Of a stretch of DNA of 64,000 nucleotides, positions 16,707 to 26,404 are shown one piece after another; position 1 is the stretch's first letter, and each line of letters starts with the position of its first letter. Under the pieces are notes generated by a model, which was given only the letters and a program-made list of their open reading frames with translations, was not told where the DNA came from and did not search any database. The DNA comes from Kushneria indalinina DSM 14324 (GTDB taxonomy: Bacteria > Pseudomonadota > Gammaproteobacteria > Pseudomonadales > Halomonadaceae): assembly GCF_003385845.1 (NCBI RefSeq), contig NZ_QRDJ01000008.1, forward strand, positions 558,001-622,000. The letters run 5' to 3'. The position numbers and the translations under genes are program-made.

Positions 16707-17210
16707 ATGAAAATGCGGTCCTTGAAGGCACTGGCGCCGGTCGACTGGATTTCAGCGCTGGTCATGATCGTATTGGGTCTTGCCGTCGTCGTGGGGGCGC
16801 TGGATTACCGCCTCGGGACGGCAGGTCGAATGGGGCCGGGGTTCTATCCCATGCTGCTGGGGGGCCTCATGGTGCTTCTGGGGATGGGCGTTGCCCTCAG
16901 GGCGCTTTTCGGGAAAGCCGCTGATTCTACGTCCGAAGACAAGGCTGCCGACGACGCCCGGGAAGAGGCCGCAAACAGCCGGCGTTCTCTTATCTGCGTG
17001 CCGCTGTCGATCGCCCTTTTCGGGCTGTTGCTTCAACCGGCAGGACTGATTCCGGCCTGTCTGGCGCTGGTCATCGTGAGTACGCTGGCGGCGCCAACCT
17101 TTAGTATCAAACGGCTTGTGGCGCTGTGTATCGGGGTGCCGCTGTTGGTGGTGCTGATCTTTGTGGTCGGGCTCGGCCTGCCCTTCACGCTCATTCGGGG
17201 AGTGTGGTAA
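16707..17210 (+). CDS. Tripartite tricarboxylate transporter small membrane subunit TctB
   Basis: A 167-residue membrane protein with four hydrophobic helices (about residues 12-34, 46-66, 91-125 and 140-165) and the typical TctB region LDYRLGTAGRMGPGFYPMLLGGLMVLLG. It pairs with TctA in the inner membrane. TAGGAG precedes the ATG. It begins nine nt after the sulfatase stop, and its own stop shares one base with the tctA start, showing tight co-translation. Confidence 0.9.
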   Translation: MKMRSLKALAPVDWISALVMIVLGLAVVVGALDYRLGTAGRMGPGFYPMLLGGLMVLLGMGVALRALFGKAADSTSEDKAADDAREEAANSRRSLICVPLSIALFGLLLQPAGLIPACLALVIVSTLAAPTFSIKRLVALCIGVPLLVVLIFVVGLGLPFTLIRGVW

Positions 17211-18715
17211 TGGAACTGTTTGCCAACCTCGCGCAGGGAGCGTCGGTGGCGCTGACCTGGTCGGCATTGATGTACTGCTTTCTCGGCGTGTTTCTGGGCA
17301 TGGTGGTGGGCGTGCTGCCGGGCGTCGGCCCGCTGCCGGCGATCGCCATGCTGCTGCCCATCACGTTTTACATCCCCCAGACCGAAGCCATCATCATGCT
17401 GGCGGGGATCTATTACGGTGGTCAGTACGGTGGCTCGACGGCCTCCATTCTTCTCAATCTGCCCGGTACGCCGGCGGCGGCGGTCACGGCGCTGGAAGGC
17501 TATCCCATGGCCCAGCAGGGGCGTGCCGGTATTGCGCTTTTTTTGACCGCGATCGCCTCTTTCGTGGGCGGCATCTTCGGCGTTGTTCTGGTAGGCGGAT
17601 TTGCGCCGTTATTGGCGTCCTTTGCGCTGGAGTTCGGGGCAGCAGAGTATTTCTCGCTGTTGCTGCTGGCACTTATTGGCGCGGCAGCGATTGGCGGCGG
17701 GACCTTTCTGCGCTCGTTGTTCATGGTCGTACTCGGTCTGTTTCTGGGCATCGTGGGGCAGGACGTCAACTCCGGACAGTTCCGGTATACCCTGGGCATC
17801 CCCTATATGGCTGACGGTCTCAATATCGTGTCTGTGGCCATGGGCCTTTTTGGCGTCTCCGAGGTCATGGCGACAGCGCATCGTCATCGCAGTACTCAAA
17901 AGGAGAGCTTCGGACTTCGCAGCATGTTGCCCAGCCGTGACGATATTCGGCGATCTCTGCCTTCCACCGGGCGAGGCTCTGCGCTGGGAGCCGGTTGCGG
18001 TGTACTGCCGGGGGCGGGTGCCGCGATGGCTTCTTTTCTGGCCTATGCGCTGGAGCGACGTCTGACCAAAACCCCGGAGCGTTTCGGCAAGGGGGCGGTA
18101 GAGGGGCTGACGGCGCCGGAGTCGGCCAACAATGCCGCAGCCCAGGCGGCCTTTATTCCTTCACTGACGCTCGGGGTACCCGGTGACGCCGTGATGGCGG
18201 TCATGCTTGGTGCACTGATGATCCACGGTATCGATCCCGGCCCCGGGCTGATTGCCGATCATCCTGATCTCTTCTGGGGGCTGGTCGTCAGCTTTTTGAT
18301 CGGCAATATGATGTTGCTGGTGCTCAATATCCCGCTGATCGGTCTCTGGACCCGGCTGCTTCAGATCCCTTATTCGGTGCTTTACCCGGCCATACTCACA
18401 CTGATCTGCATCGGGGTGTACAGCATCAACAGCGCCACGTTCGATATCTTCGTGGTCATGATCTTTGGCCTGATCGGTTATGGTCTGCTGCGTCTGGGCT
18501 TTCCCCCGGCACCGTTGATTCTGGGCTTCATCCTGAGCCCGATGCTGGAGGAAAATTTCCGCCGGGCGCTGCTGCTGTCGCGAGGTGACTGGAGTGTCTT
18601 TATGACCAGTCCCATCAGCGGCGCTTTTCTCGCGCTCTCGTTTGGTATTCTGGCACTGGCCGTGGCGATGGCCTTCAGAACGGCCGTGAAAGCGCGGCGT
18701 GCTGACAGAACATGA
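17210..18715 (+). CDS. Tripartite tricarboxylate transporter large permease TctA
   Basis: A 501-residue protein with about twelve membrane helices. GVLPGVGPLPAIAMLLPITF and GGQYGGSTASILLNLPGTPA near the N-terminus, and ESANNAAAQAAFIPSLTLG..G in the middle, are conserved TctA motifs. It is the main channel-forming subunit of the secondary transporter that uses TctC as binding protein. The ATG lies in a TAATG overlap with tctB. Last gene of the operon; a long perfect hairpin follows. Confidence 0.94.
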   Translation: MELFANLAQGASVALTWSALMYCFLGVFLGMVVGVLPGVGPLPAIAMLLPITFYIPQTEAIIMLAGIYYGGQYGGSTASILLNLPGTPAAAVTALEGYPMAQQGRAGIALFLTAIASFVGGIFGVVLVGGFAPLLASFALEFGAAEYFSLLLLALIGAAAIGGGTFLRSLFMVVLGLFLGIVGQDVNSGQFRYTLGIPYMADGLNIVSVAMGLFGVSEVMATAHRHRSTQKESFGLRSMLPSRDDIRRSLPSTGRGSALGAGCGVLPGAGAAMASFLAYALERRLTKTPERFGKGAVEGLTAPESANNAAAQAAFIPSLTLGVPGDAVMAVMLGALMIHGIDPGPGLIADHPDLFWGLVVSFLIGNMMLLVLNIPLIGLWTRLLQIPYSVLYPAILTLICIGVYSINSATFDIFVVMIFGLIGYGLLRLGFPPAPLILGFILSPMLEENFRRALLLSRGDWSVFMTSPISGAFLALSFGILALAVAMAFRTAVKARRADRT

Positions 18716-18767
18716 TGCTGTATCCGTCATGAAGCCTGTTCGGTCAAGGTCAATCGTTTGAACGATA

Positions 18768-18813
18768 AAGGGCCTGCCCTGCATCCTGATAGTGAATTGC
18801 AGGGCAGGCCCTT
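18768..18813 (+). terminator. Hairpin terminator after tctA
   Basis: AAGGGCCTGCCCTGC (18768-18782) pairs perfectly with GCAGGGCAGGCCCTT (18799-18813) across a 16-nt loop. The T-run after it is short (TTGCTCTTG), so termination may be bidirectional or partial. Confidence 0.75.
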
Positions 18814-18947
18814 GCTCTTGTTGAAGTGTCAGCAGCAGACGTAGCCGGATAGAGCGCCAGGGCTCGTCAGCATGGTGCTGAGTGCTGACGCATCTCAAAA
18901 AGCAACATCAAAAACGGGGGGAGAAGATAATTCGGAAGGGTAATCGA

Positions 18948-19024
18948 TGGCGCCCCCGTCAGGATTCGAACCTGAGACCTTCCCCTTAGGAGGGGGACGC
19001 TCTATCCAGCTGAGCTACGGGGGC
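18948..19024 (-). tRNA. tRNA-Arg (anticodon CCU)
   Basis: The minus strand folds as a complete cloverleaf: acceptor GCCCCCG/CGGGGGC, D arm GCTC-AGCTGGATA-GAGC, anticodon arm TCCCC-CTCCTAA-GGGGA with anticodon CCT, and T arm TCAGG-TTCGAAT-CCTGA. Discriminator G is followed by an encoded CCA. It reads the AGG arginine codon. A near copy of its 3' end occurs at 7086-7105, at the edge of the AT-rich island. Confidence 0.97.
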
Positions 19025-19098
19025 GAAGCGGGCGCCATTATAGGGATTTCATGCGTATAGTGAAACCCTGACGCATCAACGCTGCCAATCGAGCCCGC

Positions 19099-19869
19099 AT
19101 GAGAGAACGCATCACCACGGACCGCCACTTCAATGGCATGGCCGAGAAGTTTGAAACCTCCCTGTATAACCACTCCCGCGGTCGGCTGCGTCTGGCGCTG
19201 TTGACGCGCGCCATCGAGTCTTCCATCCCGATGCAGGGCCAGCCGCTGGTGGATGTCGGGGCGGGCCTGGGGCAGATGTCGCACTGGGCGAACGAGCGCG
19301 GCCACCCGGTCACCCTGCTGGAGCCGGCCGAGGATATGCTTGATGCCGCGCGTGAGCGGCTGACGGGTAGCGATGCCCGTTTTCACCAGCATGATCTGCA
19401 GAGTCTGCCTGAGGTGGCGCCAGGGCCCTGGCCGCTGATGTTCTGTCACGCCGTGCTGGAGTGGCTGATCGACCCGCAGGCGGCGATCCATCTGCTGGCC
19501 GGGCAGCTCGCCCCCGGCGGCTGGCTGTCGCTGATGGTATTCAACGAGGATGCGCTGCGCTTTTCCAACGTGGTGAAGGGCAACCTGCAGAAGGTGCTGG
19601 ATGATCAGCTGGCGGGCTTTGGCAAGCGCAAGCGCCTGACGCCGATCTCGCCGCTGCGCCATGAGGATGTCGTGCGCTGGCTCGAGGATGCCGGGCTCGA
19701 GGTCAGATCGGTGACGGGCATCCGCGTGTTTCATGATTATCTGCGCGAGCGCGACCCGGATGAAGCCACGCTTGAGAGGCTTTTCGAGCTGGAGCACCGC
19801 TATTGCCAGCGCGAACCCTACTGGCGCCTGGGGCGCTATCTCCATTACAGCGTTTACCGCCCGAGCTGA
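19099..19869 (+). CDS. cmoM: tRNA 5-carboxymethoxyuridine methyltransferase CmoM
   Basis: A 256-residue class I SAM methyltransferase. Motif I LVDVGAGLGQMSHWA, then MFCHAVLEWLIDPQAAIHLL, GGWLSLMVFNEDAL, and TGIRVFHDYLRERDPD with ELEHRYCQREPYWRLGRYLH match CmoM (formerly SmtA) closely. It methylates the carboxyl group of cmo5U34 to mcmo5U34 in tRNA. The same window carries cmoA and cmoB (33.2-35.0 kb), which make its substrate base. It starts 75 nt after the divergent tRNA-Arg gene. Confidence 0.93.
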   Translation: MRERITTDRHFNGMAEKFETSLYNHSRGRLRLALLTRAIESSIPMQGQPLVDVGAGLGQMSHWANERGHPVTLLEPAEDMLDAARERLTGSDARFHQHDLQSLPEVAPGPWPLMFCHAVLEWLIDPQAAIHLLAGQLAPGGWLSLMVFNEDALRFSNVVKGNLQKVLDDQLAGFGKRKRLTPISPLRHEDVVRWLEDAGLEVRSVTGIRVFHDYLRERDPDEATLERLFELEHRYCQREPYWRLGRYLHYSVYRPS

Positions 19870-19981
19870 TATTCTTCATGCCATTCGAGAGATGTGTTCG
19901 AAAACGCTCGGACATATACCGTTATCTTTATGGTCCTGTTACAGAACAGGCCGATCACCATTTGAATAGAGCAGGGGATTC

Positions 19982-20956
19982 ATGAGTTTTTCCACGCCCA
20001 TGGGGCAATTGCTGGATCGACAGTCACCCGCGATCAGGGAAGAGGAGTGGCTGATCGCGCCGCCACTGGATGAAGGGCTTTTGAACGGCGCAAAACGGCG
20101 CATCTGGAGTCTGGATCATCTGATTTCTGAGGTCTGGCGCAAGCACGGCCATGAGGTGGTCGAAGGCCTGGCGCCGCCGGAAGGCATGAATGACGCGCTG
20201 CTGTTCTGGCCCAAGACCATGGATCTGGGCCGCTGGTGGCTGGATCAGCTCAATGCCTGCTGTGCCCCGAGCAGTACGCTGCGCATCGTCGGCGAGCATC
20301 ACGGCGGCGGCAAGCGGGTACCGGGCGAGCTTAAAGCGCGGGGCATGTCGCATCAGCGACTGGACAATGCGCGGCGCTGTTCGCTGTATCAGGCCACTAC
20401 CGTGGCAGAAGACGCCGGCGATCACTGGTCACGCTTCGAGGCGCTGGATCTCACCCTGGTCAGTCACCCGGGCATCTTCGGGCATGGGCGACTGGATGAC
20501 GGGACAGGCATGCTGCTGGAGGTGCTGCCGACGCTGGAAGGGCAGGTGCTGGATGCCGGCTGCGGTGATGGTGTGATCAGCGCCTGGCTGGCGCGCCAGG
20601 GTGCCGAAGTGACCGCGGTGGATATCAACCACCTGGCGCTGGAAGCCACCCGGCGCACGCTGTCGGCCAACGACCTGAAAGGCGAGGTGCTTCCCAGTGA
20701 CATGCTGGCGGCCGTCGAAGGCCCCTTTGACGCCATCGTCAGCAATCCGGCCTTTCATCAGGAACGCAGCGTGTCGATCGACCCGGCCCGCAAGCTGATC
20801 GAGCAGGCCAGCAAGAAGCTCACGCCCAAGGGCGCGCTCTATCTGGTCGCCAACAGCTTTCTGCCCTATATGGATCTGATGAAAAAGCACTTTGGCCGTG
20901 TCGAGGTGCTCAGGGAAACCAGCCGCTTCCGGGTTTATCGCGCCAGCCGGCGTTGA
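19982..20956 (+). CDS. rsmC: 16S rRNA m2G1207 methyltransferase RsmC
   Basis: A 324-residue protein with the two-domain layout of RsmC: a degenerate N-terminal methyltransferase-like half, then a catalytic half with SHPGIFGHGRLDDGTGMLLE, motif I VLDAGCGDGVISAWLA and motif IV SNPAFHQE. Family members normally have SNPPFH, so the second proline is replaced by alanine here. It methylates G1207 of 16S rRNA using SAM. The gene lies 112 nt after cmoM on the same strand and is convergent with greB. RlmG is a close paralogue but is usually longer. Confidence 0.87.
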   Translation: MSFSTPMGQLLDRQSPAIREEEWLIAPPLDEGLLNGAKRRIWSLDHLISEVWRKHGHEVVEGLAPPEGMNDALLFWPKTMDLGRWWLDQLNACCAPSSTLRIVGEHHGGGKRVPGELKARGMSHQRLDNARRCSLYQATTVAEDAGDHWSRFEALDLTLVSHPGIFGHGRLDDGTGMLLEVLPTLEGQVLDAGCGDGVISAWLARQGAEVTAVDINHLALEATRRTLSANDLKGEVLPSDMLAAVEGPFDAIVSNPAFHQERSVSIDPARKLIEQASKKLTPKGALYLVANSFLPYMDLMKKHFGRVEVLRETSRFRVYRASRR

Positions 20957-20971
20957 GATTCGCCGGCCACG

Positions 20972-21490
20972 CTAGCGCTCGGCGTAATCGATCTCGGTAA
21001 TGATGTATGTGGTCGCGCCGCCCGGGGCGTCCACCGTCACCTCGGCGTCCAGCGCCTTGCCGAGCAGGGCGCGGGCCAGCGGCGCATCCACGCTGATCCA
21101 GTGCTTCTTGTTGTCGGTCTCGTCGGGGCCGACAATACGAATGCGCATCTCCTCGCCGTCGTCATCTTCCAGCGTCACCCAGGCGCTGAAAAAGACCTTG
21201 TTGCGGTCCTCGGGCAGGCGATCGACCACGGTCAGGGCGTCGAGGCGCTTTTGCAGATAAGCGATCCGGGCGATGGTGCCGTTGAGCGCCTTCTTGTTAT
21301 AGGTGTAGTCGGCGTTTTCACTGCGATCCCCCTGGGCGGCGGCCTCGCCGGTCTTGCGTGACTGCTCGGGGCGGCGCACGCGCACCAGGTGATCGAGCAG
21401 GCTTCGCATCGACTCAAACCCTTCGGGCGTGATCAGATCGGTCTTTTTCTCCTGGCGCGGGTCCTTGGCCGGATCGCGCCAGCGGGTCAT
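20972..21490 (-). CDS. greB: Transcript cleavage factor GreB
   Basis: A 172-residue Gre factor. The N-terminal coiled coil contains GDRSENADYTYNKKALN with the acidic tip residues that coordinate the catalytic metal in RNA polymerase, and the C-terminal FKBP-like domain ends ARALLGKALDAEVTVDAPGG. VFFSAWVTLEDDDG is typical of GreB rather than GreA. It rescues backtracked RNA polymerase. The ATG at 21490 follows AAGGACG, so it was chosen over the start at 21505. Compared with the E. coli protein it has an extra charged N-terminal stretch (MTRWRDPAKDPRQEKKTD). Confidence 0.94.
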   Translation of the reverse strand: MTRWRDPAKDPRQEKKTDLITPEGFESMRSLLDHLVRVRRPEQSRKTGEAAAQGDRSENADYTYNKKALNGTIARIAYLQKRLDALTVVDRLPEDRNKVFFSAWVTLEDDDGEEMRIRIVGPDETDNKKHWISVDAPLARALLGKALDAEVTVDAPGGATTYIITEIDYAER

Positions 21491-21717
21491 GTTGCGTCCT
21501 TTCATGCAGACAGTGTCCGTATGATGATGGGGCGATTACCATAATCGCCTCGTATTGTGCTGCCAAGGCCATCGCTCGGCGTGATCTTGAAAGTCTCTGG
21601 CGCAGCATCCATAACCATGCCCACACTTCTCTTGTCTGGCGCATGCCGTCTCTGCGTTACTGCCGTTCGCCCTGCCTGTCTGGCGCCAGCAGCCTCATCC
21701 ATTCCAGGGAAAAGCCG

Positions 21718-22347
21718 ATGACGACGAAAGACACGACGCCTGTGCCGCGTTTTAACGAAACCGATGTCGAGCATCTCAAGGACACGCCGCTGCATCGCGG
21801 GTTCTTCAATCTTGATCGTGTCGATGTGCGCTATCGCCAGTACCAGGGTGGCTGGAGCGAGACCGTCTCGCGTGAGGTGTTCCGCCATCATGACGCCGTG
21901 GGCGTGCTGTTGTATGACGTGGAACGCGATGCGGTGGTGCTGGTCGAACAGTTTCGCGCCGGCGCCATGGGGCGCGCGTTCAGCCCCTGGCTGCTGGAGC
22001 CGGCCGCCGGTTTGATCGATTCCGAGGAGTCGTCGGAAGACGTCGCCCGTCGTGAAGTCCTTGAGGAGACCGGGTGTCACGCTCAGAACCTGCTGGAGAT
22101 TCATCGCTATTTCCCCAGCCCCGGTGCCTGTGATGAGTACATCACGCTGTACTGTGCGCTGGTGGATTCAGGTGATCTGGGCGGCATACATGGGCTTGAA
22201 GAGGAGCACGAGGACATCATGGTGCGTGTGCTACCCTTTCGTGATGCCTGGGGATTGCTGGAAGACGGTACCATCAACAATGCCATGTTACTGATTGCGC
22301 TGTACTGGCTGGCCCGTGAGCGCCCGGCCCTCAGAGCAAGGAGATAG
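21718..22347 (+). CDS. nudF: ADP-ribose pyrophosphatase (Nudix)
   Basis: A 209-residue Nudix hydrolase. The Nudix box is seen as G-LIDSEESSEDVA-RREVLEETGC with the proper spacing, preceded by LLEPAAG, typical of ADP-ribose pyrophosphatases. It hydrolyses ADP-ribose to AMP and ribose-5-phosphate. The ATG at 21718 after AGGGAA is preferred over an upstream in-frame start at 21643 that would add an unrelated cysteine-rich leader. First gene of the conserved nudF-yqiB-cpdA series, divergent from greB. Confidence 0.92.
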   Translation: MTTKDTTPVPRFNETDVEHLKDTPLHRGFFNLDRVDVRYRQYQGGWSETVSREVFRHHDAVGVLLYDVERDAVVLVEQFRAGAMGRAFSPWLLEPAAGLIDSEESSEDVARREVLEETGCHAQNLLEIHRYFPSPGACDEYITLYCALVDSGDLGGIHGLEEEHEDIMVRVLPFRDAWGLLEDGTINNAMLLIALYWLARERPALRARR

Positions 22348-22351
22348 TCAT

Positions 22352-22801
22352 TTGAGTAGACGAAACGCTTACGTTACCGATCTAAGAACGCTACAGGCCG
22401 AGTGTACGGCCAACTTCGTGCGTCTGGATCGGCTGCTGGGCGACACCGTGGCCGGTGAAAGAGTGGAGCTGCCGCTGGCCAGCCATACCGCGCGTTTCGG
22501 GACACTGCATCTCGAGGTCGTCGAGCGTGCGCCCTATACGACCGTCGTACGCGTGTTCCAGAGTGGCGTACTCGATGACATGATCGACGCGCCGCGCATG
22601 GTGGTGCATCTGTATCACGATGTGCAGATGGCGGAAGTGACCGACTTTCAGCGCAAGCGTCACTTTGAAGGTCGCTATCGCTACCCCAACGCCCATATGC
22701 ACCAGCCCGATGAGAAGCTGCAGCTCAACCGCTTTCTGGGCGAGTGGCTCGAGCATGGCCTGGCCCACGGCCATGACACGCGCATCTTTGAAACGCCCTG
22801 A
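22352..22801 (+). CDS. yqiB: DUF1249 family protein YqiB
   Basis: A 149-residue protein of the DUF1249 family. LRTLQAECTANFVRLDRLL, LHLEVVERAPYTTVVRVFQ, VVHLYHDVQMAEVTDFQ and YPNAHMHQPDEKLQLNRFLG are its conserved blocks. The function is not established. The start is a TTG at 22352, immediately after AAGGAGATAG and four nt after nudF, which fits translational coupling. Its place between nudF and cpdA is the same as in Enterobacteria and Pseudomonas. Confidence 0.92.
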   Translation: MSRRNAYVTDLRTLQAECTANFVRLDRLLGDTVAGERVELPLASHTARFGTLHLEVVERAPYTTVVRVFQSGVLDDMIDAPRMVVHLYHDVQMAEVTDFQRKRHFEGRYRYPNAHMHQPDEKLQLNRFLGEWLEHGLAHGHDTRIFETP

Positions 22802-22916
22802 ATCGCGCGGTGCTCATTGCCCTGCAGTCATTCATCCCGGCTCGTGCCTTCCCTGTTTATCATGCCGCTTTATCCCGGCCGCCCCGTGCCGGTGATCCTG
22901 TTTCAAGGAGCCTGTC

Positions 22917-23654
22917 ATGCTGATCGTTCAGCTCTCGGACAGCCATCTGTGCGCCGATCCCGCGCAGCGCTATCGCGGCGTTGATGTTCAGGCGCGCCTG
23001 AGCTCGATGATGGCACGCGTTGCCGCTTGCCAGCCGGATCTGGTCATCTTAAGCGGTGATGTCAGCGATGACGGCTCGATCGCCTCTTATCAGCGCGCCG
23101 CCGAGCAGCTCGATGCGCTCGGCTGTCGCTGGACATGGCTGCCCGGCAATCATGATCATCCCGCCACCATGGCCGAGGTGCGGCCCCTGGAGACGGTCAT
23201 TCACCTTGACGGCTGGCAGATCGTTCTGCTCGATAGCTGGATCGAGGGGGAGGAGGGCGGCCGGCTGGGCGTTGATCAGCTGGCGCGTCTTGAGGCGCAG
23301 CTGGCAGGTGACACCACGCCGACGCTGATTGTGCTGCATCACCCCCCCGTCATCGTGGAAGCGGCCTGGATGAACGAGATCGGTCTTGAAGACCGTGACG
23401 CCTTCCGGGCCATACTTGGCCGATACGATCATGTACACGCCGTATTGTGTGGTCACATTCATCATGAGCGGACCTGCCTGCAGGACGGGGTGCCGATCAT
23501 GTCGGTGCCGGCTGTTGCGGCGCAGTTCGTGCCTGATAGTCCCGATTTTGCCGTCGATGAGCGCGCGCCGGCCGGCTTTCGCCTGATACGCCTGTCCAGC
23601 AATGAGACACCGGGGCCTCTGTTATCGAGTCGTGTCGAATACGTTCCGGACTGA
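22917..23654 (+). CDS. cpdA: 3',5'-cyclic-AMP phosphodiesterase CpdA
   Basis: A 245-residue calcineurin-like metallophosphoesterase. The metal-binding motifs are in order: DSH (residues 8-10), ILSGDVSDDG, LPGNHDHP, LIVLHHPP and LCGHIHHE. This is the class III cAMP phosphodiesterase, which lowers cAMP and tunes Crp-controlled genes. CAAGGAG precedes the ATG. In many Gammaproteobacteria the next genes are yqiA and parE; here those lie about 13 kb further on. Confidence 0.92.
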   Translation: MLIVQLSDSHLCADPAQRYRGVDVQARLSSMMARVAACQPDLVILSGDVSDDGSIASYQRAAEQLDALGCRWTWLPGNHDHPATMAEVRPLETVIHLDGWQIVLLDSWIEGEEGGRLGVDQLARLEAQLAGDTTPTLIVLHHPPVIVEAAWMNEIGLEDRDAFRAILGRYDHVHAVLCGHIHHERTCLQDGVPIMSVPAVAAQFVPDSPDFAVDERAPAGFRLIRLSSNETPGPLLSSRVEYVPD

Positions 23655-23863
23655 TCGAGGACACGGTGGGGGTGCTTGCGAGCCACTTTTTATAGCTTAA
23701 ATGTCTAAAGGAAGAAACGTTGATTCTTTGACGTTATGAAGAGGGCTCGCTAACGTGAGTGCCATCATTATTTGCTCGTGACGCTGTCCTATCGCGAGAC
23801 ACCCTGTTTATAGCGTCATTGCCGTGCGGTGATGGCGTTTGGTCATGAGAGGTTGTGACACGC

Positions 23864-24775
23864 ATGCTTTCTCCCGAGCGGCAAACCCATCTGAAACAGC
23901 TCGAAGCCGAGTCGATTCATATCATTCGCGAGGTGGCGGCCGAATTTCGTAACCCCGTCATGCTCTATTCGATCGGCAAGGACTCCTCGGTCATGCTGCA
24001 TCTGGCGCGCAAGGCGTTCTATCCCGGCACGCCGCCGTTCCCGCTGATGCACGTCAATACCACGTGGAAGTTCCGCGAGATGATCGAGTTTCGTGATCGC
24101 ATGGCGGCCGAAACCGGCATGGAGCTGATCGAGCACATCAACGAGGAAGGGCGTGAAGCGGGCATCAACCCGTTTGATCACGGCAGCTCCAAGTACACCG
24201 ATATCATGAAGACCCAGTCGCTTAAGCAGGCGCTGGACAAGTATGGTTTCGATGCCGCCTTCGGCGGGGCCCGTCGTGATGAAGAGGCCTCGCGTGCCAA
24301 GGAGCGCGTGTACTCCTTCCGCGATCAGTACCATCGCTGGGATCCGAAAAATCAGCGCCCGGAGCTGTGGAGCCTGTACAACGGCCACATCAACAAGGGT
24401 GAGTCGATTCGCGTCTTCCCGCTGTCCAACTGGACCGAGCTGGACATCTGGCAGTACATCTATCTGGAATCGATTCCGATCGTGCCGCTGTACTACTCCG
24501 CCAAGCGTCCGGTCGTCGAACGCGACGGCACACTGATCATGGTTGATGACGAGCGCATGCCGCTTAATGAGGGTGAAGTGCCCGACATGAAGTCCGTGCG
24601 GTTTAGAACGCTGGGCTGCTATCCCCTGACCGGGGCCGTGGAGTCCGAGGCGGCAACGCTGCCCGACATCATTCAGGAAATGCTCCTGACCCGTACCAGT
24701 GAACGCTCCGGGCGCGCCATCGATCACGATCAGGCCGGCTCCATGGAACGCAAGAAACGCGAAGGTTACTTCTGA
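23864..24775 (+). CDS. cysD: Sulfate adenylyltransferase subunit 2 CysD
   Basis: A 303-residue protein nearly identical in layout to E. coli CysD. The N-terminus [20 protein letters not shown] is followed by the PP-loop [18 protein letters not shown] and by [16 protein letters not shown]. With the GTPase CysN it makes adenylyl sulfate (APS) from ATP and sulfate, the first step of assimilatory sulfate reduction. The ATG at 23864 gives the usual N-terminus; a GTG at 23855 sits nearer to GAGAGG and cannot be excluded. cysN follows seven nt later. Confidence 0.95.
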   Translation: MLSPERQTHLKQLEAESIHIIREVAAEFRNPVMLYSIGKDSSVMLHLARKAFYPGTPPFPLMHVNTTWKFREMIEFRDRMAAETGMELIEHINEEGREAGINPFDHGSSKYTDIMKTQSLKQALDKYGFDAAFGGARRDEEASRAKERVYSFRDQYHRWDPKNQRPELWSLYNGHINKGESIRVFPLSNWTELDIWQYIYLESIPIVPLYYSAKRPVVERDGTLIMVDDERMPLNEGEVPDMKSVRFRTLGCYPLTGAVESEAATLPDIIQEMLLTRTSERSGRAIDHDQAGSMERKKREGYF

Positions 24776-24782
24776 GGCGCAT

Positions 24783-26207
24783 ATGGCACACCAATCATCC
24801 CTGATAGCCGAAAACATCGAGGCGTATCTCAAGGAGCATGAAGCCAAGGATCTGCTGCGCTTCATTACCTGCGGGAGCGTCGATGACGGCAAGTCGACCC
24901 TGATCGGGCGACTGCTGCACGACTCGAAAATGATCTATGAGGATCAGCTGGCGGCCCTGACGCGGGATTCAAAAACCCGCGGCACCACCGGCGAGCGCGT
25001 GGATCTGGCGCTGCTGGTCGACGGTCTTCAGTCCGAACGCGAGCAGGGCATCACCATCGATGTGGCCTATCGCTTCTTCTCGACCGACAAGCGCAAGTTC
25101 ATCATTGCCGATACGCCCGGCCACGAGCAGTACACCCGCAACATGGCCACCGGTGCTTCCACCGCAAGCCTGGCGGTCATTTTGATCGATGCGCGCTACG
25201 GCGTGCAGGTGCAGACGCGCCGCCATAGCTTTATCGCCGATCTGGTGGGTATTCAGCATCTGGTGATCGCGGTCAACAAGATGGACCTGGTCGAGTACTC
25301 GCAGGAGCGTTTTGAAGAGATCAAGCGCGACTACCTGAGCTTTGCCGAGAACCTCAAGGCGCCTGATATAACCTTTGTGCCCATGTCGGCGCTGGAAGGC
25401 GACAACGTCGTCAACCCGAGCGCCAACATGCCCTGGCACGAGGGCGTGCCCCTGCTGGAGCAGCTTGAAAACGTCGAAATCTCGCGCGACCAGAACCTGA
25501 CGGATCTGCGCTTTCCGGTGCAGTACGTCAACCGGCCCAATCTGGACTTTCGCGGCTATGCCGGCACCCTGGCGGCCGGTGTCCTGCGCCCGGGCCAGCA
25601 GGTGAAAGTGATGCCTTCCGGCAAGCTGTCCACGGTCGAACGACTCGTGACCTTTGATGGTGATCTCGACGAGGCATGGCCCGGTCAGGCCATCACCGTG
25701 ACGCTCACCGATGAGGTGGATATCTCACGCGGTGACTGGCTGGTGGCGGCCGATACCGAACTGCCGATGTCCAATGCCTTTGTCGCCGACATTGTCTGGA
25801 TGAACGAGCGGGAAATGACTCCCGGTCGCGGCTACGATTTCAAGCTGGCCACCCGCGATGTCAGCGGCCAGATCAGTGCCATCGACTACGGCATCGATGT
25901 GAACACGCTGGAGCATCATGACGCCGAGCAGCTGGCCCTCAACGAGATCGGTCGCTGTCAGGTCACGCTGACCCAGTCCGTGCCGGTGGATGCCTATGAC
26001 ACCAGCCCCGGTACCGGCAGCTTCATCGTGATTGACCGGCTGACCAATCTGACGGTAGGTGCCGGCATGATCCGCAAGGCGACCGACAGCACCGAAGGCA
26101 GCGGTAGCGTCGATTGGCAGGCCTTTGAGGTCGAGCTCAACGACCTGATCCGTCGCCACTTCCCGCACTGGGAAGCGAAGGACGTCCGCGACATCTTCAA
26201 GCGCTGA
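24783..26207 (+). CDS. cysN: Sulfate adenylyltransferase subunit 1 CysN
   Basis: A 474-residue translation-factor-type GTPase. G1 is [20 protein letters not shown]3 is [18 protein letters not shown] and G4 is NKMD, followed by the EF-Tu-like beta-barrel domains. GTP hydrolysis drives APS formation by CysD. The length matches stand-alone CysN, so no APS kinase (CysC) domain is fused. The ATG at 24783 lies just after the cysD stop, which suggests coupled translation. A terminator follows. Confidence 0.95.
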   Translation: MAHQSSLIAENIEAYLKEHEAKDLLRFITCGSVDDGKSTLIGRLLHDSKMIYEDQLAALTRDSKTRGTTGERVDLALLVDGLQSEREQGITIDVAYRFFSTDKRKFIIADTPGHEQYTRNMATGASTASLAVILIDARYGVQVQTRRHSFIADLVGIQHLVIAVNKMDLVEYSQERFEEIKRDYLSFAENLKAPDITFVPMSALEGDNVVNPSANMPWHEGVPLLEQLENVEISRDQNLTDLRFPVQYVNRPNLDFRGYAGTLAAGVLRPGQQVKVMPSGKLSTVERLVTFDGDLDEAWPGQAITVTLTDEVDISRGDWLVAADTELPMSNAFVADIVWMNEREMTPGRGYDFKLATRDVSGQISAIDYGIDVNTLEHHDAEQLALNEIGRCQVTLTQSVPVDAYDTSPGTGSFIVIDRLTNLTVGAGMIRKATDSTEGSGSVDWQAFEVELNDLIRRHFPHWEAKDVRDIFKR

Positions 26208-26230
26208 GTCCGCTGTCAGTGATCGATCCA

Positions 26231-26256
26231 CGCCCGGCCCTGTGCCGGGCGTTTTT
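26231..26256 (+). terminator. Terminator of cysDN
   Basis: CGCCCGGC (26231-26238), loop CCTGT, GCCGGGCG (26244-26251), then TTTTTG: an 8-bp GC stem with a T-run, 24 nt after the cysN stop. Confidence 0.92.
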
Positions 26257-26404
26257 GTATGCCTGCATTCTGATGGCGCGCCGTTTTCAATTTGTTGCAT
26301 TACTTTACCCGGTTTGACCTTTCTGACATCCAAACGCCATCTGTTAAGCCAAAAATAAGAGATCGGGCAATGGGCCCTGTTCGGATCAGTGAGGAAGACA
26401 GGAA

